Positions 19,094 through 29,630 of a stretch of 64,000 bases of DNA are shown here, piece after piece. The position numbers were made by a program, and so were the translations under genes. How positions within the stretch are numbered: the first letter of the stretch is position 1; every line of letters begins with the position of its first letter. Source of the DNA: Isochrysis galbana (Eukaryota; Haptophyta; Isochrysidales; Isochrysidaceae); NCBI GenBank assembly GCA_018136815.1, contig CM030941.1:2412493-2476492 (forward strand). The letters run 5' to 3'. The notes below the pieces were generated by a model, which worked only from the letters and a program-made list of their open reading frames with translations, was not told the origin of the DNA and made no database searches.

Positions 19094-19225
19094 TGTTGCG
19101 GGTAGGGGGAACACCCCATGCGACGCGCTCTATTCTTAGAGCGCGCCTCCTCACATGCAAAGAGGAGCGTCCCAGACACACTCTATTCTTAGAGCGTGTC
19201 CCCCCCCCCCCCCGCGGGGAGCACG
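19094..19225 (+). repeat. Possible copia LTR start with two hairpins
   Basis: Ninety bases after the copia pol stop a G-rich tract (polypurine-tract-like) runs into TGTTGCGG, as expected for a 3' LTR beginning with TG. Two stem-loops follow: CGCGCTCTA-TTCT-TAGAGCGCG (9-bp perfect stem, about 19123-19144) and ACACACTCTA-TTCT-TAGAGCGTGT (one mismatch, about 19175-19198). No LTR end or complete 5' LTR could be defined. Confidence 0.4.
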
Positions 19226-19345
19226 AGCAAAAAATCAGCGTGGGGGTTACCGGCATACTTTAATGGAGAGTGAAGAGTGCTCCTCCAACCTTTTCGAATG
19301 TTTTCTTTTTTCCTTCGATTTCCCCGAGGTGCCCCTGAGATGGGT

Positions 19346-20277
19346 CTCCGGTTGCGACTAAGACTGTGAATAGGTTTGGATTTCGACTATTAGCTATTAG
19401 GTATCTAGCTAATAGTGGCCCACCGACTATTTACATTGAAGCTAATAGTGGCTACGTCCAGACTATTATGGGTATTATGGGTATTATCAAGATAGTTAGT
19501 AGTTAGTAGTTAGTTAGCTCTAGGTGTACACTCTAGTTGCATACTTACTGGGAAAGAAACATGCGTGTCGGACAAGGCAACAAGGCTACTAGTTTGAAAA
19601 TTATTGACGTGGCGGGGCTTCAGTCCGTGGAGGAGGCCCAGTAGAAAGTTAACAGCTTGTCCCCCCACGGACCCCTCGCTCTTTACTTGCCCTTTTCTAC
19701 AGCATATATATTCTATATAATACAATATTACTGTATTTTCCCTTTGCTTTTGCCCCCCCCCCCTTTCTTTCTCTTTTTGGCGAAGCGGGGGCAACGGGAA
19801 CAATTCTGGCGCGAGCGCAAGCATGGATGGGCGGCAAGAGGCGGGCAGGTGTGTGTGTGTGTGTAGCGCGCATCTCGTTGGCAGGGCGCCTGCATGATGA
19901 TGCCAAGGCTACACAATCTGCAATCTGAATCTGATGACACCTTGATGCATTCCCATTCCCTCTAAGCGGGCAAGAATATCGAGTGATCGACGAGAGATGA
20001 GGAAGCTTTTCTGGTTGTTGTTGTGGGGTGTGGCGGTGTCTGTCGCCGCGCGTAGCGCTAGAGCTCTTGGCGCATCGGCGCGTGTATCGTGTGTTTAAGG
20101 CTTTGAGGCTATTAATACCTTGTTAATACTTTTCGGGCTGCGGCCCTATTTACATAGAGGTAAATACTGTTCTCTCCACTATTTACATAGAGGTAAATAG
20201 TGCATTTCGCGGGTAGATAGCCTACTATCTAGATAGTTGTCTAATATATTCACAGTCTTAGTTGCGACAACGGAACG
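19346..20277. mobile_element. Candidate non-autonomous element with ~20-bp terminal inverted repeats
   Basis: ACTAAGACTGTGAATA near 19361-19376 is repeated in inverse orientation near 20252-20268, with partial similarity further out (GTTGCG / GTCGCA). Inside are several hairpins: CACTATTTAC-ATAGAG-GTAAATAGTG (20177-20202) and CTATTAGCTA..TAGCTAATAG (about 19387-19415). No ORF and no clear target duplication, so the boundaries are tentative. Confidence 0.4.
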
Positions 20278-20369
20278 AGGCACCACACTGCGGCCTCCAG
20301 GGCTCCACCACAAGATCGCGCGAGGTGCGGTGTCATCATTTAAGTGGGGCTTGAGGCACCTCCTATGTA

Positions 20370-20535
20370 TTTTCATAGTCAAGCCCCAAAAGCGAGCAAC
20401 CCTTACAAGGGGGGTGGAAATGCTGCGGCGTGCGCGGGTGAGGGCAGGTGCGCTGAGGGGTGCCGTGATAGTACCGGGCTAGTGGCAGTAGTGGTACTAA
20501 CGCTCATATAATTTTTATTATTATTTAAGACTACG
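20370..20535 (+). repeat. GTACC-hairpin repeat, copy 2
   Basis: Shares GGCAGGTGCGCTGAGGG and the stem-loop TAGTACC..GGTACTA (20469-20475 / 20493-20499, 17-nt loop GGGCTAGTGGCAGTAGT) with copies at 21.9 (inverted) and 63.7 kb. An AT-rich tail (ATTATTATTTAAG) follows the hairpin. Confidence 0.75.
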
Positions 20536-20755
20536 TGTTCGCGCAACCGCTATCAGGAAGTTGCCCCCCTACACCATCTATAGCATCTAGCTATTAGAGC
20601 CTATAGCTATTAGAGCCTATACGCCGTAGACTATAGACTATAGTGACTATGCCAATCTCGCGGCCGTCCCGAGGAGTACTGAAGTAATGATTGACGTGTG
20701 GCGAGGCGCTCTTGCCGGTTACGGCGCACTGCGGTATCAAGCTGCGCAACGCATA

Positions 20756-21843
20756 TCAGCTTGAGGAGGCATCTGGGGGACTACCCCAACAGTACGCCCC
20801 CTCCTTTTGCCGAGGCGTCCCCGGTATTGGACCCCAACAGTAAGCTACTTCGTTCGCCAGCACACTGGGTCCATAGCTTTGATCAAGGATTGCCGCCTTG
20901 ATAGCCGGCATAGCCGCTGCAAGCCCGCTGCAAGGCTCCGTAGTGCACTCTCCAGCAAGGGAGGCAGACGCCGTGGATTCTTCCGGTGAGCTTGGCGCTG
21001 CAGCTGAATTGGAGATACAACGTGTGGCATTCGAATCCTCAGCCGCGGAAGATGGAATAGCCCCCCAATCGAAAGCGCGGGTGGCGCCGGTGTATGAACG
21101 ATGCGTGGCCACGTGTGGGTCCGGTCCTAAATCGAGCTCGAGTTGGGGGAATTCGGCCTGGAGCTTCTGCAACGATTCGCGATCAGTGACCCGCCGAGGA
21201 GCAGTCAGCGCATCTACAGTTGGTGGGCAAAGGGCGTGAGGTCCGAGCAGTCTGGCCGGTGCTACTGCATTCTAGTTGCGAGGCGCTCCAGTGATCGTGT
21301 TGAAAGCTTACCGGGTGACGGCTTGAAAATCGGCTCCTTCTCCCGCTTCTCAGCTTCAATGAGCTGCTTGACGTCAACAATGGGTCCCCCATCAATCGCA
21401 CACTTCCAAAACTTTGGCTCCGCCTTGTCTAGCTCAACGTGTAGAATGCCGCCGTCGACAGTCCACGTGTTGAGCTCAGCCTTACGGTGCAGAACGCCAT
21501 CGAGAAGCGCGCTCGGCCATCCATGCAGAGATATGCACAGTTGGCCGGCGGCCGAGAGGGTACAGCGCACATCATGAGCATGAGTCCCCTCTGGCAGCTG
21601 CAGGCTGAGCGTGAGCTCGTGGCGCGTCTGGCACCACTTGTACTCGCTCGAGGTGCCTTCCATCGCACCTCCGCCCCACGCCCCGTCCTTCCCCTTGCGG
21701 CGGGCCACCTCCCGGAGCGCGCACGGCCCTATGCCGCGAGGGACGCCTTCCCTCGGCGGCGCCGAGCTAGCTCTCGTCGGCTCGCGAGCTTTCTGGTGAG
21801 ATGGGGACGAGCGAGATAATTGAGGCATTTTAGAGGGAGTCAT
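20756..21843 (-). CDS. NudC-like CS-domain protein
   Basis: HSP90-associated NudC family: cytosolic co-chaperones linked to dynein and protein stability. Exon 1 (21312-21843) starts at ATG MTPSKMPQLSR and carries the CS domain at about residues 67-160: YKWCQTRHELTLSLQLPEG, AELNTWTVDGGILHVELDK, WKCAIDGG. A strong donor (GTAAGC) at 21311 and an acceptor (CTGTAG) define a 98-nt intron, 21214-21311. Exon 2 (20756-21213) then continues ALTAPRRVTDRESLQKLQAE and FPQLELDLGPD, the C-terminal helix of NudC proteins (compare ..KFMEQHPEMDFS). The total is 329 aa in one frame. The ~110-residue tail after it is low-complexity, contains AYCWG twice and is not family-like. It is flanked by inverted copies of the GTACC-hairpin repeat. 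Confidence 0.8.
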
Positions 21844-21894
21844 CGTCAGTCATCGGTTGTACTTAGTGGTGGATAGTGGATAGTGGTACTTGTG

Positions 21895-22205
21895 CAACAC
21901 AGGATAATAATAGTAAACCAGCTGAGCCTTAGTACCATTACTGCCACTAGCCCGGTAGCCCGGTACTATCACGACACCTCTCAACGCACCTGCCCGTACG
22001 CCTTGACATGCGCGGATGCTGATGCCACAGACACATACAACTATGCACCCCTTCGCCTTCGAATCTCCCCCCTCGCAGACCCCCGGCTCCCATTATCCAT
22101 TATAACTCCCACAAGTTACACAATGAGGGAAAACCCAATGAGGCGAAGCGACCTACGTCGGGCGACTCACCAGGAAAAAACATCGGGGGGGAGGGGGAGG
22201 AAATT
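21895..22205 (-). repeat. GTACC-hairpin repeat, copy 3 (inverted)
   Basis: The reverse complement aligns over ~250 bp with 63695-63950: CCCGGTACTA, GCACCTGCCCGTAC, CACAGACACATACA, CCCCCGGCTCCCATT and ATGAGGGAAAACCCA are shared. It lies in the promoter region of the NudC-like gene. Confidence 0.8.
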
Positions 22206-23294
22206 CTCCCGTCAAAAAAGAAGAACGGCCCCTTACCACTTACTATAGCTCTAGCTCGCTCGCGCGGTGGCTCTTGTGCTCACCTGGGTGGGTGGGTCGT
22301 CCTGGCGCGGTCGCTTCGGCGATAGCGGGGTGTCCATGAGCAGATCTTCGGTCTCGGCGAGGGCAGCGGCAGCGGTGGAGGGGCGAGCGGCGCGCGCTCC
22401 ATGCCCCTATCAGTTTACTGATTGATAGTTGTGCGCCGGGAGGAATGAACAGTGAATAGAAGCGACGCGCCTAGAAGCGCCGCCCGGGGCGTCGAGCTGG
22501 GCGGATGACGCGTCGAGCTAGGCGGACGGGCGGACGGGGCTGCGGCTTGGTCCGTGCTCGAGAGGGGACGATCGTCCTATTTGACATTTGAACACTCGTT
22601 GCTTTTCAAAATTCGCATCGCGAAGCGCGAAGAACACACACACGTGAATAAAACCTGTTAATGTTCTCGCCGCCCACGCAACTATGACATGAAACACAGG
22701 AAGGAGCCACAAAAAATATAAAGTGAAACTTGCACACCAGCCACCATCACTTCCTTCTTCCTTCCCATTTCCAAGCGGGCAAGCGAGCGGCTAATCTTGA
22801 TCGTCGAGGATAAAGAAAAATCGAGAGAGGCGGCCCACGCGCGCGCGCTCATTAAGTCTCCTCGCCTCAATCGGTGTCATCCATCCATACGTAAAGGGGC
22901 GAGGGACGTTGAGGAAGTCAGAACGCACGCTGCGCCGCTTAGGCTGGGGAGCTGCACTGCACGCTGGCCCATCAGCCACTCCCAGGGCCGAAATGGTGTA
23001 AGACGCAGGGCAAGCACCCATGGACCACCAAGAATCGGGCGAGGGAGGCGTGCCTACATGACCTCGGCCAGGGCGCCCAAAAATGGGAGGAGGTGACCCA
23101 GGTGCGGCCGCAGCTGCACAGATGGGCCTATGCCCCACCCAGTACCGCAGCGCCGCGTGGCCGCAGCTTGGCGCGCCCTTCCGGCGATGAGTGTATGATG
23201 ACGTTGAGATCTGGCCCTGACGATCTACTCGAAGGTCCGTCCGCCCAAGAGGAAAATGATGGACTGCAGCCCGATATGCGCTCGCTCCCCTCTT
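22206..23294. other. Intergenic; one possible minus-strand exon
   Basis: On the minus strand, 22791 to about 23020 encodes a frame beginning MGACPASYTISALGVADG and ending SRFFFILDDQD, with a plausible middle (SDFLNVPRPFTYGWMTPIEA). It lacks a clear partner exon and I do not recognise it. The remainder shows no coding signal. Confidence 0.3.
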
Positions 23295-24257
23295 TCACTT
23301 GAGCGTGAGCAGCAGGTCACCACCCTTTGCGAACGGGCTGCCGGGGCGCTGCCAGCCATCGAGCCATGTATTCACCTCGGTCGCATCGGATGGCCCGTTG
23401 GAGATGACGCGATGCCACCTAGAGGCGGGAAACGTTGCGTTCAACCATACGACCGGGTCGACGCCGCTCTGTCGCTTGATACGCCAGCCGATCCACTCCA
23501 TGCACACGTGTGGCGGCGGCGCCGCGAGCAGCTGCCTAGCACCGGCAAGTGCAAGCGCCTCGAAGCCCTCGACATCCATCTTCATCACGTCGACCGCCGA
23601 GCCGAATGGCGACTCCGCTAGCAGCTGGTCGATGGTGGTCCTCGGTGTCATCACGCCACCCTGCGCCCGGCACCGCGCGACGTCGTCCCCCGCTTTCACC
23701 ATGGTTGATGCGCCATTGGATGGGCTTGCCACCATACACATATTAGGGCCTGGCGTGTCGGCAACGAGGGCCTCCACGAGATGAACTCGCTTGCCCAGGC
23801 CGTTGAGGTTGATGGAGGCTTTCAGTAGCGTGCTGTGCCACCGGAAGGGCTCCACGACGGTCACACAGACGTGTGGGCTGACCGACGCTGCCACCAGGCT
23901 TATCCAGCCAATGTTCCCGCCGACGTCAAGTACGTGCACTCTACAGCCGTCCTGGCGTGGGGCGACGGCACGCACCGCAAGGATGGATTGGATGGCGTTC
24001 TCGATGAAGTTCTCCTCTGCGGGATGCAACCGGCCCCTCTTGGAGATGGTCTTCGACAACCATGAGTCGTGCAGTTCATCGTGGAGGAAGATGCAGAAGC
24101 GCTGCTGCTTCGGCACCCTGGATGTCGCAAGGAGGCCCTCGGGCAGCAGCGAGGCATTCAGCAGCTCCTCGCACGGAAGCCTCAACGACGGCGGCAAGCC
24201 AGCAGACCACGCGGTCTTGGTCAGGCCAAGGAGGAGGAGGGCGTTCGTCATCGGCAT
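23295..24257 (-). CDS. FkbM-family SAM-dependent methyltransferase
   Basis: Methyltransferase of the FkbM (Methyltransf_21) family, O-methylating an unknown sugar or secondary metabolite. It has the SAM-binding motif VHVLDVGGNIGWISLVAA, acidic motif II TVVEPFRWHSTLLKASINLN, and the family block TTIDQLL followed by VDVMKMDVEGFEALALAGA. I chose the ATG at 24257 (MPMTNALLLLGLTKTAWSA) because it gives a clean signal-peptide-like N-terminus; an ATG at 24413 would add 52 residues of no evident structure, and the frame above that has only GTG. The product is 320 aa, suggesting a secretory-pathway enzyme. No intron is required. Such families are often large in algae. Confidence 0.8.
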   Translation of the reverse strand: MPMTNALLLLGLTKTAWSAGLPPSLRLPCEELLNASLLPEGLLATSRVPKQQRFCIFLHDELHDSWLSKTISKRGRLHPAEENFIENAIQSILAVRAVAPRQDGCRVHVLDVGGNIGWISLVAASVSPHVCVTVVEPFRWHSTLLKASINLNGLGKRVHLVEALVADTPGPNMCMVASPSNGASTMVKAGDDVARCRAQGGVMTPRTTIDQLLAESPFGSAVDVMKMDVEGFEALALAGARQLLAAPPPHVCMEWIGWRIKRQSGVDPVVWLNATFPASRWHRVISNGPSDATEVNTWLDGWQRPGSPFAKGGDLLLTLK

Positions 24258-24540
24258 GGCAAAGCAGCAGAATAGATGGCCAACTCCGGAGTCCTGCAGG
24301 ACCGAGCGCCCCCTCCTCCGCACACCGGCCGCCCACGGGCAACCTGTGAACTTCGAGACCAAAAAAGAAGGTATTCCGAGGGTTCTGGGTCGGGGCGACC
24401 CTCGAGTGAGCATTCTGGCCTCTAGATCGTTACGACTAGGTGGTAAAAATAACACGCGCGTTCACTTTTTCTGGGGGGGGGGGGTGTGAGTATGTAGTTG
24501 TCGCGCGCCTTGAGTTGGGTGTGGCCGCGGGGTGCATTTC

Positions 24541-24594
24541 ATTGTACGACGACATTTATTGTACGACGACATAAGATAAATGTCGTCGTACAAT
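24541..24594. repeat. Perfect 19-bp inverted repeat with embedded direct repeat
   Basis: ATTGTACGACGACATTTAT (24541-24559) and its exact reverse complement (24576-24594) flank a 16-nt spacer that itself repeats TGTACGACGACAT. Confidence 0.95.
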
Positions 24595-24954
24595 GACGAT
24601 GTTTAGGTGCCAGAGAGCGCAATGCTGTGCCCGACAAGCCGATGAATAGATAGTCGCAATTGAAGCAATGAACATGGAACATGAGCTAGAACTAGAGACT
24701 AGACAGAGCAACATCTATTGTCTGGTGTCTGGCGGCATGCGGCCAGCTTGCATTGTGCATTGCGCCGCAAAGCAAAATGGTGAGAGTGAAATCAAACGGG
24801 TGACAGATGCACAAAAACTTGTCAGGGTGCGACCCGCTGGGCATCTCAGCCAGCTCTAGTTCGACGCTCGAGCAAGTGAGCAATGCACTCCCCCTCTTAT
24901 CATGTGGGAGAACATCAATTAAATGATGCTCCATCCCGACCTTTGAACAGGGCC
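24595..24954. other. Intergenic, no gene seen
   Basis: Probably the 3' region of the minus-strand membrane protein gene; no structure noticed. Confidence 0.4.
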
Positions 24955-26559
24955 CTAAAGAACTGGAGAGAGCCTAAGCCGCGCACCTGCTTTTTGCAAA
25001 AGCTTGCTGTGGTACTGCACCATGTGGGCGTTGAAGTACGAATAGAAGGCGCATAAGCATGTGGTTCCCAGGAAGACGGGTGATAGCAAAGGGTACTCAT
25101 ATCCAAGGCCATGCAAGCCCACATATTGTGGAAAGTCGCTCGCGTACAAGTAAGCTAGCCGAATAGACGCGATGGCTATTGGCAGCCACAAAACGACGCG
25201 GCACAGGTAGATGGATGCGAGCACGACAGCCTGGAATCCGTAAAGGAGGCGGCGCCATGAAAGAGCTGGTGTCTGATGGATGCAGACCGCAGAGTAGATC
25301 ATACCTCCCGTCAGATGAGCACTTACAAATACGAGAAGCATGAATGTCTTCGAAATGGCAGCTCCAGCCATCAAGCCAACGACCTCGAAGCCAACCGTAA
25401 ACAGGTGGTGAGGCACCAGGACCTTATCGATGGCCGGGTGATACCGCGATACGGTGTGGTCCATCCCGGACAATGAGCGCCAGATTATGGCCAAGAGGTC
25501 ATATGTCTCGATAGCCATGTCCGCGTAGAGAGAAAAGTAAAAGAATTGATGGTTGCCTGTGACACCATGGAGAACGGGCAGAAGAACTCCAACGACGATG
25601 TGCTCGCAGGCAAAAGTGACTTGCCCACATCCGATCTTGCGCATGTTGGGCGACGTCTCAGCCCAGAATCCCCACGGATTCATGAAGGGTGCCCTGTATG
25701 GGAATGCCAGGCCGCGCTGGCGAAGCACGTAATTTTGGTGGCACCAAGTATCCACTTTCGCTTCCCAGAGCTCAGCCATGTAAGAGATTGCTTCGTGCGC
25801 TGCAACCTCACGCTGAGCTGTCTTGTCCAACGGCAATGGGAGCTCGCGAAACTCCAAGAAGCGCGCCAGGAGTTCCTCATCTGCTGAGACGACTGGGACG
25901 TCGAAGGGTACCGATTCACCTGGAGGGTCTGGCCATGGTAACTTGCTGGGAATGGAGATTTTGCGGAGATCAAAATCCATGAAGAGGGTACGGCACCAGA
26001 ACTCGGTGTGCCACATGCCGAGGTGGCAGAAAAATGCTGCAGCGCATACAGAGATGAGGAAGGTGAGCAGCGAGAACTGGCCGATGCGTACGTCATTGCC
26101 GATGACTTGAACGCGGAAGGCGTCCTCGAGACAATTAGCGGAAATACACCATCCGTCGTGCTCGCCCGAACGGATTTTTTTCTCGCTGGGCACCAGGCCA
26201 AGAGCTCCAAGTGAGCTGTCAAGCCAAGCCATGCTCGGCGTCACCTCACTCCACGGCACCTTCCACACACTGCTGTGCTCGAATGGTTGGGTTGCTAGGG
26301 CCGAGAACAAGCTCTCATTTGAAGGAATGACGACCAGACTGACTGTAAGGGCAACGGCGGAGACCGCGCTCAGCATGGCTCGCTCCATCGGCGAGAAGCC
26401 NNNNNNNNNNNNNNNNNNNNNNNNNNNNNNNNNNNNNNNNNNNNNNNNNNNNNNNNNNNNNNNNNNNNNNNNNNNNNNNNNNNNNNNNNNNNNNNNNNNN
26501 GTACTGCTTGTATAGTATGCCTCCGTCGGAGGGCCGACTCTTCCCTCGACACTGTTCAA
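24955..26559 (-). CDS. Multi-pass membrane protein of unknown family (crosses assembly gap)
   Basis: 482 codons run uninterrupted from the gap (26400) to the stop at 24955. About six to seven hydrophobic helices are visible: LSAVSAVALTVSLVVI near the start, LLTFLISVCAAAFFCHL, then VGFEVVGLMAGAAISKTFML, LLVFVSAHLTGGMIY, VVLASIYLCRVVLWLP and VFLGTTCLCAFYSYF at the end. A soluble acidic loop (DEELLARFLEFRELPLPLD) separates the first two from the rest. A histidine pair (VPHHLFTVGFE) at a helix start and the overall layout are vaguely TLC-domain-like, but no signature is secure. The true start is unknown: bases 26401-26500 are N and the frame beyond the gap begins at TTG. Confidence 0.65.
   Translation of the reverse strand: MNSVEGRVGPPTEAYYTSSXXXXXXXXXXXXXXXXXXXXXXXXXXXXXXXXXXGFSPMERAMLSAVSAVALTVSLVVIPSNESLFSALATQPFEHSSVWKVPWSEVTPSMAWLDSSLGALGLVPSEKKIRSGEHDGWCISANCLEDAFRVQVIGNDVRIGQFSLLTFLISVCAAAFFCHLGMWHTEFWCRTLFMDFDLRKISIPSKLPWPDPPGESVPFDVPVVSADEELLARFLEFRELPLPLDKTAQREVAAHEAISYMAELWEAKVDTWCHQNYVLRQRGLAFPYRAPFMNPWGFWAETSPNMRKIGCGQVTFACEHIVVGVLLPVLHGVTGNHQFFYFSLYADMAIETYDLLAIIWRSLSGMDHTVSRYHPAIDKVLVPHHLFTVGFEVVGLMAGAAISKTFMLLVFVSAHLTGGMIYSAVCIHQTPALSWRRLLYGFQAVVLASIYLCRVVLWLPIAIASIRLAYLYASDFPQYVGLHGLGYEYPLLSPVFLGTTCLCAFYSYFNAHMVQYHSKLLQKAGARLRLSPVL
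26401..26500. other. Assembly gap (100 N)
   Basis: One hundred consecutive N, probably a gap of unknown true length, placed inside or just upstream of the membrane-protein coding region. Confidence 1.
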
Positions 26560-26641
26560 CTGAGGAAGGCAAAAACCAGACCATCAAGAGGGTATGTGAG
26601 AGCTGAGCTTTTCCATTCTTGATATGAAGGAAGAAGGAAGT

Positions 26642-27363
<722 letters not shown>

Positions 27364-29139
27364 ATGAGCTGCCTTCGAGCCCTCGTGCCCAACCGCAGAC
27401 CAAGGCTCATTACTGCTGCTGTGCTCCCTCGCCAGGTACAAATGGTGTCACATCGCCGCGTCGTGACCTGCACATCGATGCAGCGCTCCAATTCGTTGCG
27501 AACGGGAGACTGCTACAGCGGCCGGCTCTCGGGAGAGTATCTAAGCAGTCGCAAGTCGGGCTCTCTTGACATTGCCCACGACCCGCCGATGCAAGTCTTC
27601 ACTAAGCACTGGACGCTATGGTCCGCCGATCACCTCAAGATGAGTGACAGCCGTATTGCAGGCTCACTACAGTTCCTGTGGCTCGCCACTGTCGCACTCG
27701 GCTACGCACTCATTGGCGGCCTGCCCGGCTGTGGTCTGCCCATCCTGCTCGCCGAGGAGTACCGGCCCAATATCTTGCAGCTAGCGTGGATCTTCTTCAT
27801 TCTAGCGTGCTTGCGCTGGGTACCGGAGGATCACAACTCTGCTGCAATTTACTACATCCATGCCCTTGTTGGCGGTCTCGCCGCTGATGGCATATACCGA
27901 GGTGGCTGGCGCAGCATGACGTTGATGTATGTCATCCTGATGTTTCCGATGCTGGACTACTTTGTCGGCACGGACTCGCGCTCTCCTCCTCCAAAGCAGG
28001 AGCTCAATTCTAAGAGCTTCCGTCTGGCATCCCTAATGCAGCCAATAACACAGCTCGTTTTCCTCATATGGTCGTGCGTGATAATTGCTTACGGCAACGA
28101 TAGCGGCAAGCTGACGGTGGCCGAAGTGGTTGGCGCATCCATCTCCTTTGGCACGTACACTGGTGCAATCGGAATTACGTATGCTCATGAACTCTGCCAC
28201 CGTCATTCGAGTCTCGACAAATATCTAGGCATCATGAATCTGATTCTTGTTTGTTACCCTCACTTCAACATTGAGCACAACAAGGGGCACCATAAGATGA
28301 TCGCAACGGAGGAAGACCCAGCAACAGCTCGTGCGGGCGAGACCTTCTACCAATTTCTTCCGCGTGTCATCATGGGCGAGCTTCGCTCAGCTGCCGACAT
28401 CGAGCGCCGTCGGCTACTGAAGAAAGGGCTGCCCTTTATTCATCCCTGTAATGAACTCATTCGTCTTTTCTCCGCTACCACATGCGTGGCCCTGCTCATC
28501 GGTACAATCTTCGGTGCAAAAGCCTGTCTCTTCTTCTGCGGGCAGTGCGCCGTCGCCCTGTTGCTCTTCGAGTCCGTCAACTACCTTGAGCACTATGGAC
28601 TTGAACGTCGTCAGCATAGCGATGACATCTCGCTTCCTGTCGAATGGCGCTACGAGCCCGTTGCTCTGCGCCACGCTTGGGACTCTCCTACTCGTCTCGT
28701 GAACACATTCATCTTAAAGCTGCAACGGCATGCCGACCACCATGTTCATGCTGGAAAGCGCTACCAGCAACTTACCATCTCCGATGCCTCGCCACAGCTG
28801 CCAGGCGGATACGCGACGATGATTGTGCTCGCCTTCGTGCCGCCTCTCTGGTTTGCAGTAATGGATCCCCGACTCCTTGAGCACCGGCGGCGTAATCCTA
28901 GGCAACAGTACCGTCATTGGCCTCGGGGCTTTGTGCCGCCAGTCCCGACAAGCCTCGCTCAAGCGGGCATCAAGGGGGCCGGCCGCGTCATTATTTCGGG
29001 CCAACGGTGGGGTCGTGGCCGCCTCGCCCAACGAAGGACGTCGGACCGCCGGCGGTCGTCCTGTACGATCTGCTTGGATCCTGAGCGATGCACGGAATCG
29101 GAGAACATCGACAACGACGACTTGTTCATCGAGGACTAG
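27364..29139 (+). CDS. AlkB-type membrane non-haem di-iron alkane/fatty-acyl hydroxylase
   Basis: Integral-membrane monooxygenase that inserts oxygen at the terminal carbon of alkanes or acyl chains. All four histidine boxes of the AlkB family are present: AHELCHRH (about residue 274), EHNKGHH (303), [11 protein letters not shown] (405) and [16 protein letters not shown] (452). The last two, with the aromatic/Y neighbours, separate AlkB from fatty-acid desaturases. Hydrophobic helices precede the first box ([43 protein letters not shown]). The product is 591 aa from the first ATG ([10 protein letters not shown]); the ~95-residue N-terminal extension is basic and S/T-rich and could be an organelle-targeting peptide, while a basic C-terminal tail follows the family end at DPRLLEH. 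An ATG at about 27589 is an alternative start. Uninterrupted by introns. Confidence 0.9.
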   Translation: MSCLRALVPNRRPRLITAAVLPRQVQMVSHRRVVTCTSMQRSNSLRTGDCYSGRLSGEYLSSRKSGSLDIAHDPPMQVFTKHWTLWSADHLKMSDSRIAGSLQFLWLATVALGYALIGGLPGCGLPILLAEEYRPNILQLAWIFFILACLRWVPEDHNSAAIYYIHALVGGLAADGIYRGGWRSMTLMYVILMFPMLDYFVGTDSRSPPPKQELNSKSFRLASLMQPITQLVFLIWSCVIIAYGNDSGKLTVAEVVGASISFGTYTGAIGITYAHELCHRHSSLDKYLGIMNLILVCYPHFNIEHNKGHHKMIATEEDPATARAGETFYQFLPRVIMGELRSAADIERRRLLKKGLPFIHPCNELIRLFSATTCVALLIGTIFGAKACLFFCGQCAVALLLFESVNYLEHYGLERRQHSDDISLPVEWRYEPVALRHAWDSPTRLVNTFILKLQRHADHHVHAGKRYQQLTISDASPQLPGGYATMIVLAFVPPLWFAVMDPRLLEHRRRNPRQQYRHWPRGFVPPVPTSLAQAGIKGAGRVIISGQRWGRGRLAQRRTSDRRRSSCTICLDPERCTESENIDNDDLFIED

Positions 29140-29537
29140 CCTATCGCATCCCGTTTGCGGATTTCAGCGTTGCTGCCACGTGCTTACGCACCAGGCTTGC
29201 ACAATTCTTTCTGTGTCACCACCGTCAGCCAATGCTGCTCTGCGGCTCCGTGCCGTTGCTTTCGCCCGCAACTCGAAGAGAGATGCATGTTGTGCGTTTG
29301 TGCGTCCTTCACTACCGGAGGCCAACTACGTGCGCGCCCAGGAAGCTCAACCTCCCTCCGTGTCTATTGCACATTCTTCACAAGGTGTTCAATATTCTCT
29401 TTGCATTCAGCAGTCCAATGCTCGTGTAATGCATTCATGCGCACATCGGCGCACATTAGCATCTATAAGAAGGTGAAACCTGAGGTGCTCAATTTGGTTT
29501 TCACCCCAGCCCCCTCCCATGTAAGTGTAGTACACAT
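29140..29537. other. 3' flank of the AlkB gene
   Basis: Probable 3' untranslated region; no further gene or repeat seen until the LINE end at 29538. Confidence 0.4.
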
Positions 29538-29630
29538 AAAAACACTTGAAGATTCAGGGCTAGCACCTACTACCGACTAAGCATCTTCTATCTCTCGACC
29601 GACACCGCCCTTATTTCCCTTCCCTCGCAC
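29538..29630 (-). mobile_element. LINE-A 3' terminus, inverted, head-to-head with ORF1 copy
   Basis: Reads on the minus strand ..AGGTGCTAGCCCTGAATCTT CAAGTG then T5. Over ~90 bp it matches the 3' ends at 6.13 kb and 18.0 kb. It stops exactly at the stem-loop that opens the plus-strand ORF1 copy. Confidence 0.75.
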
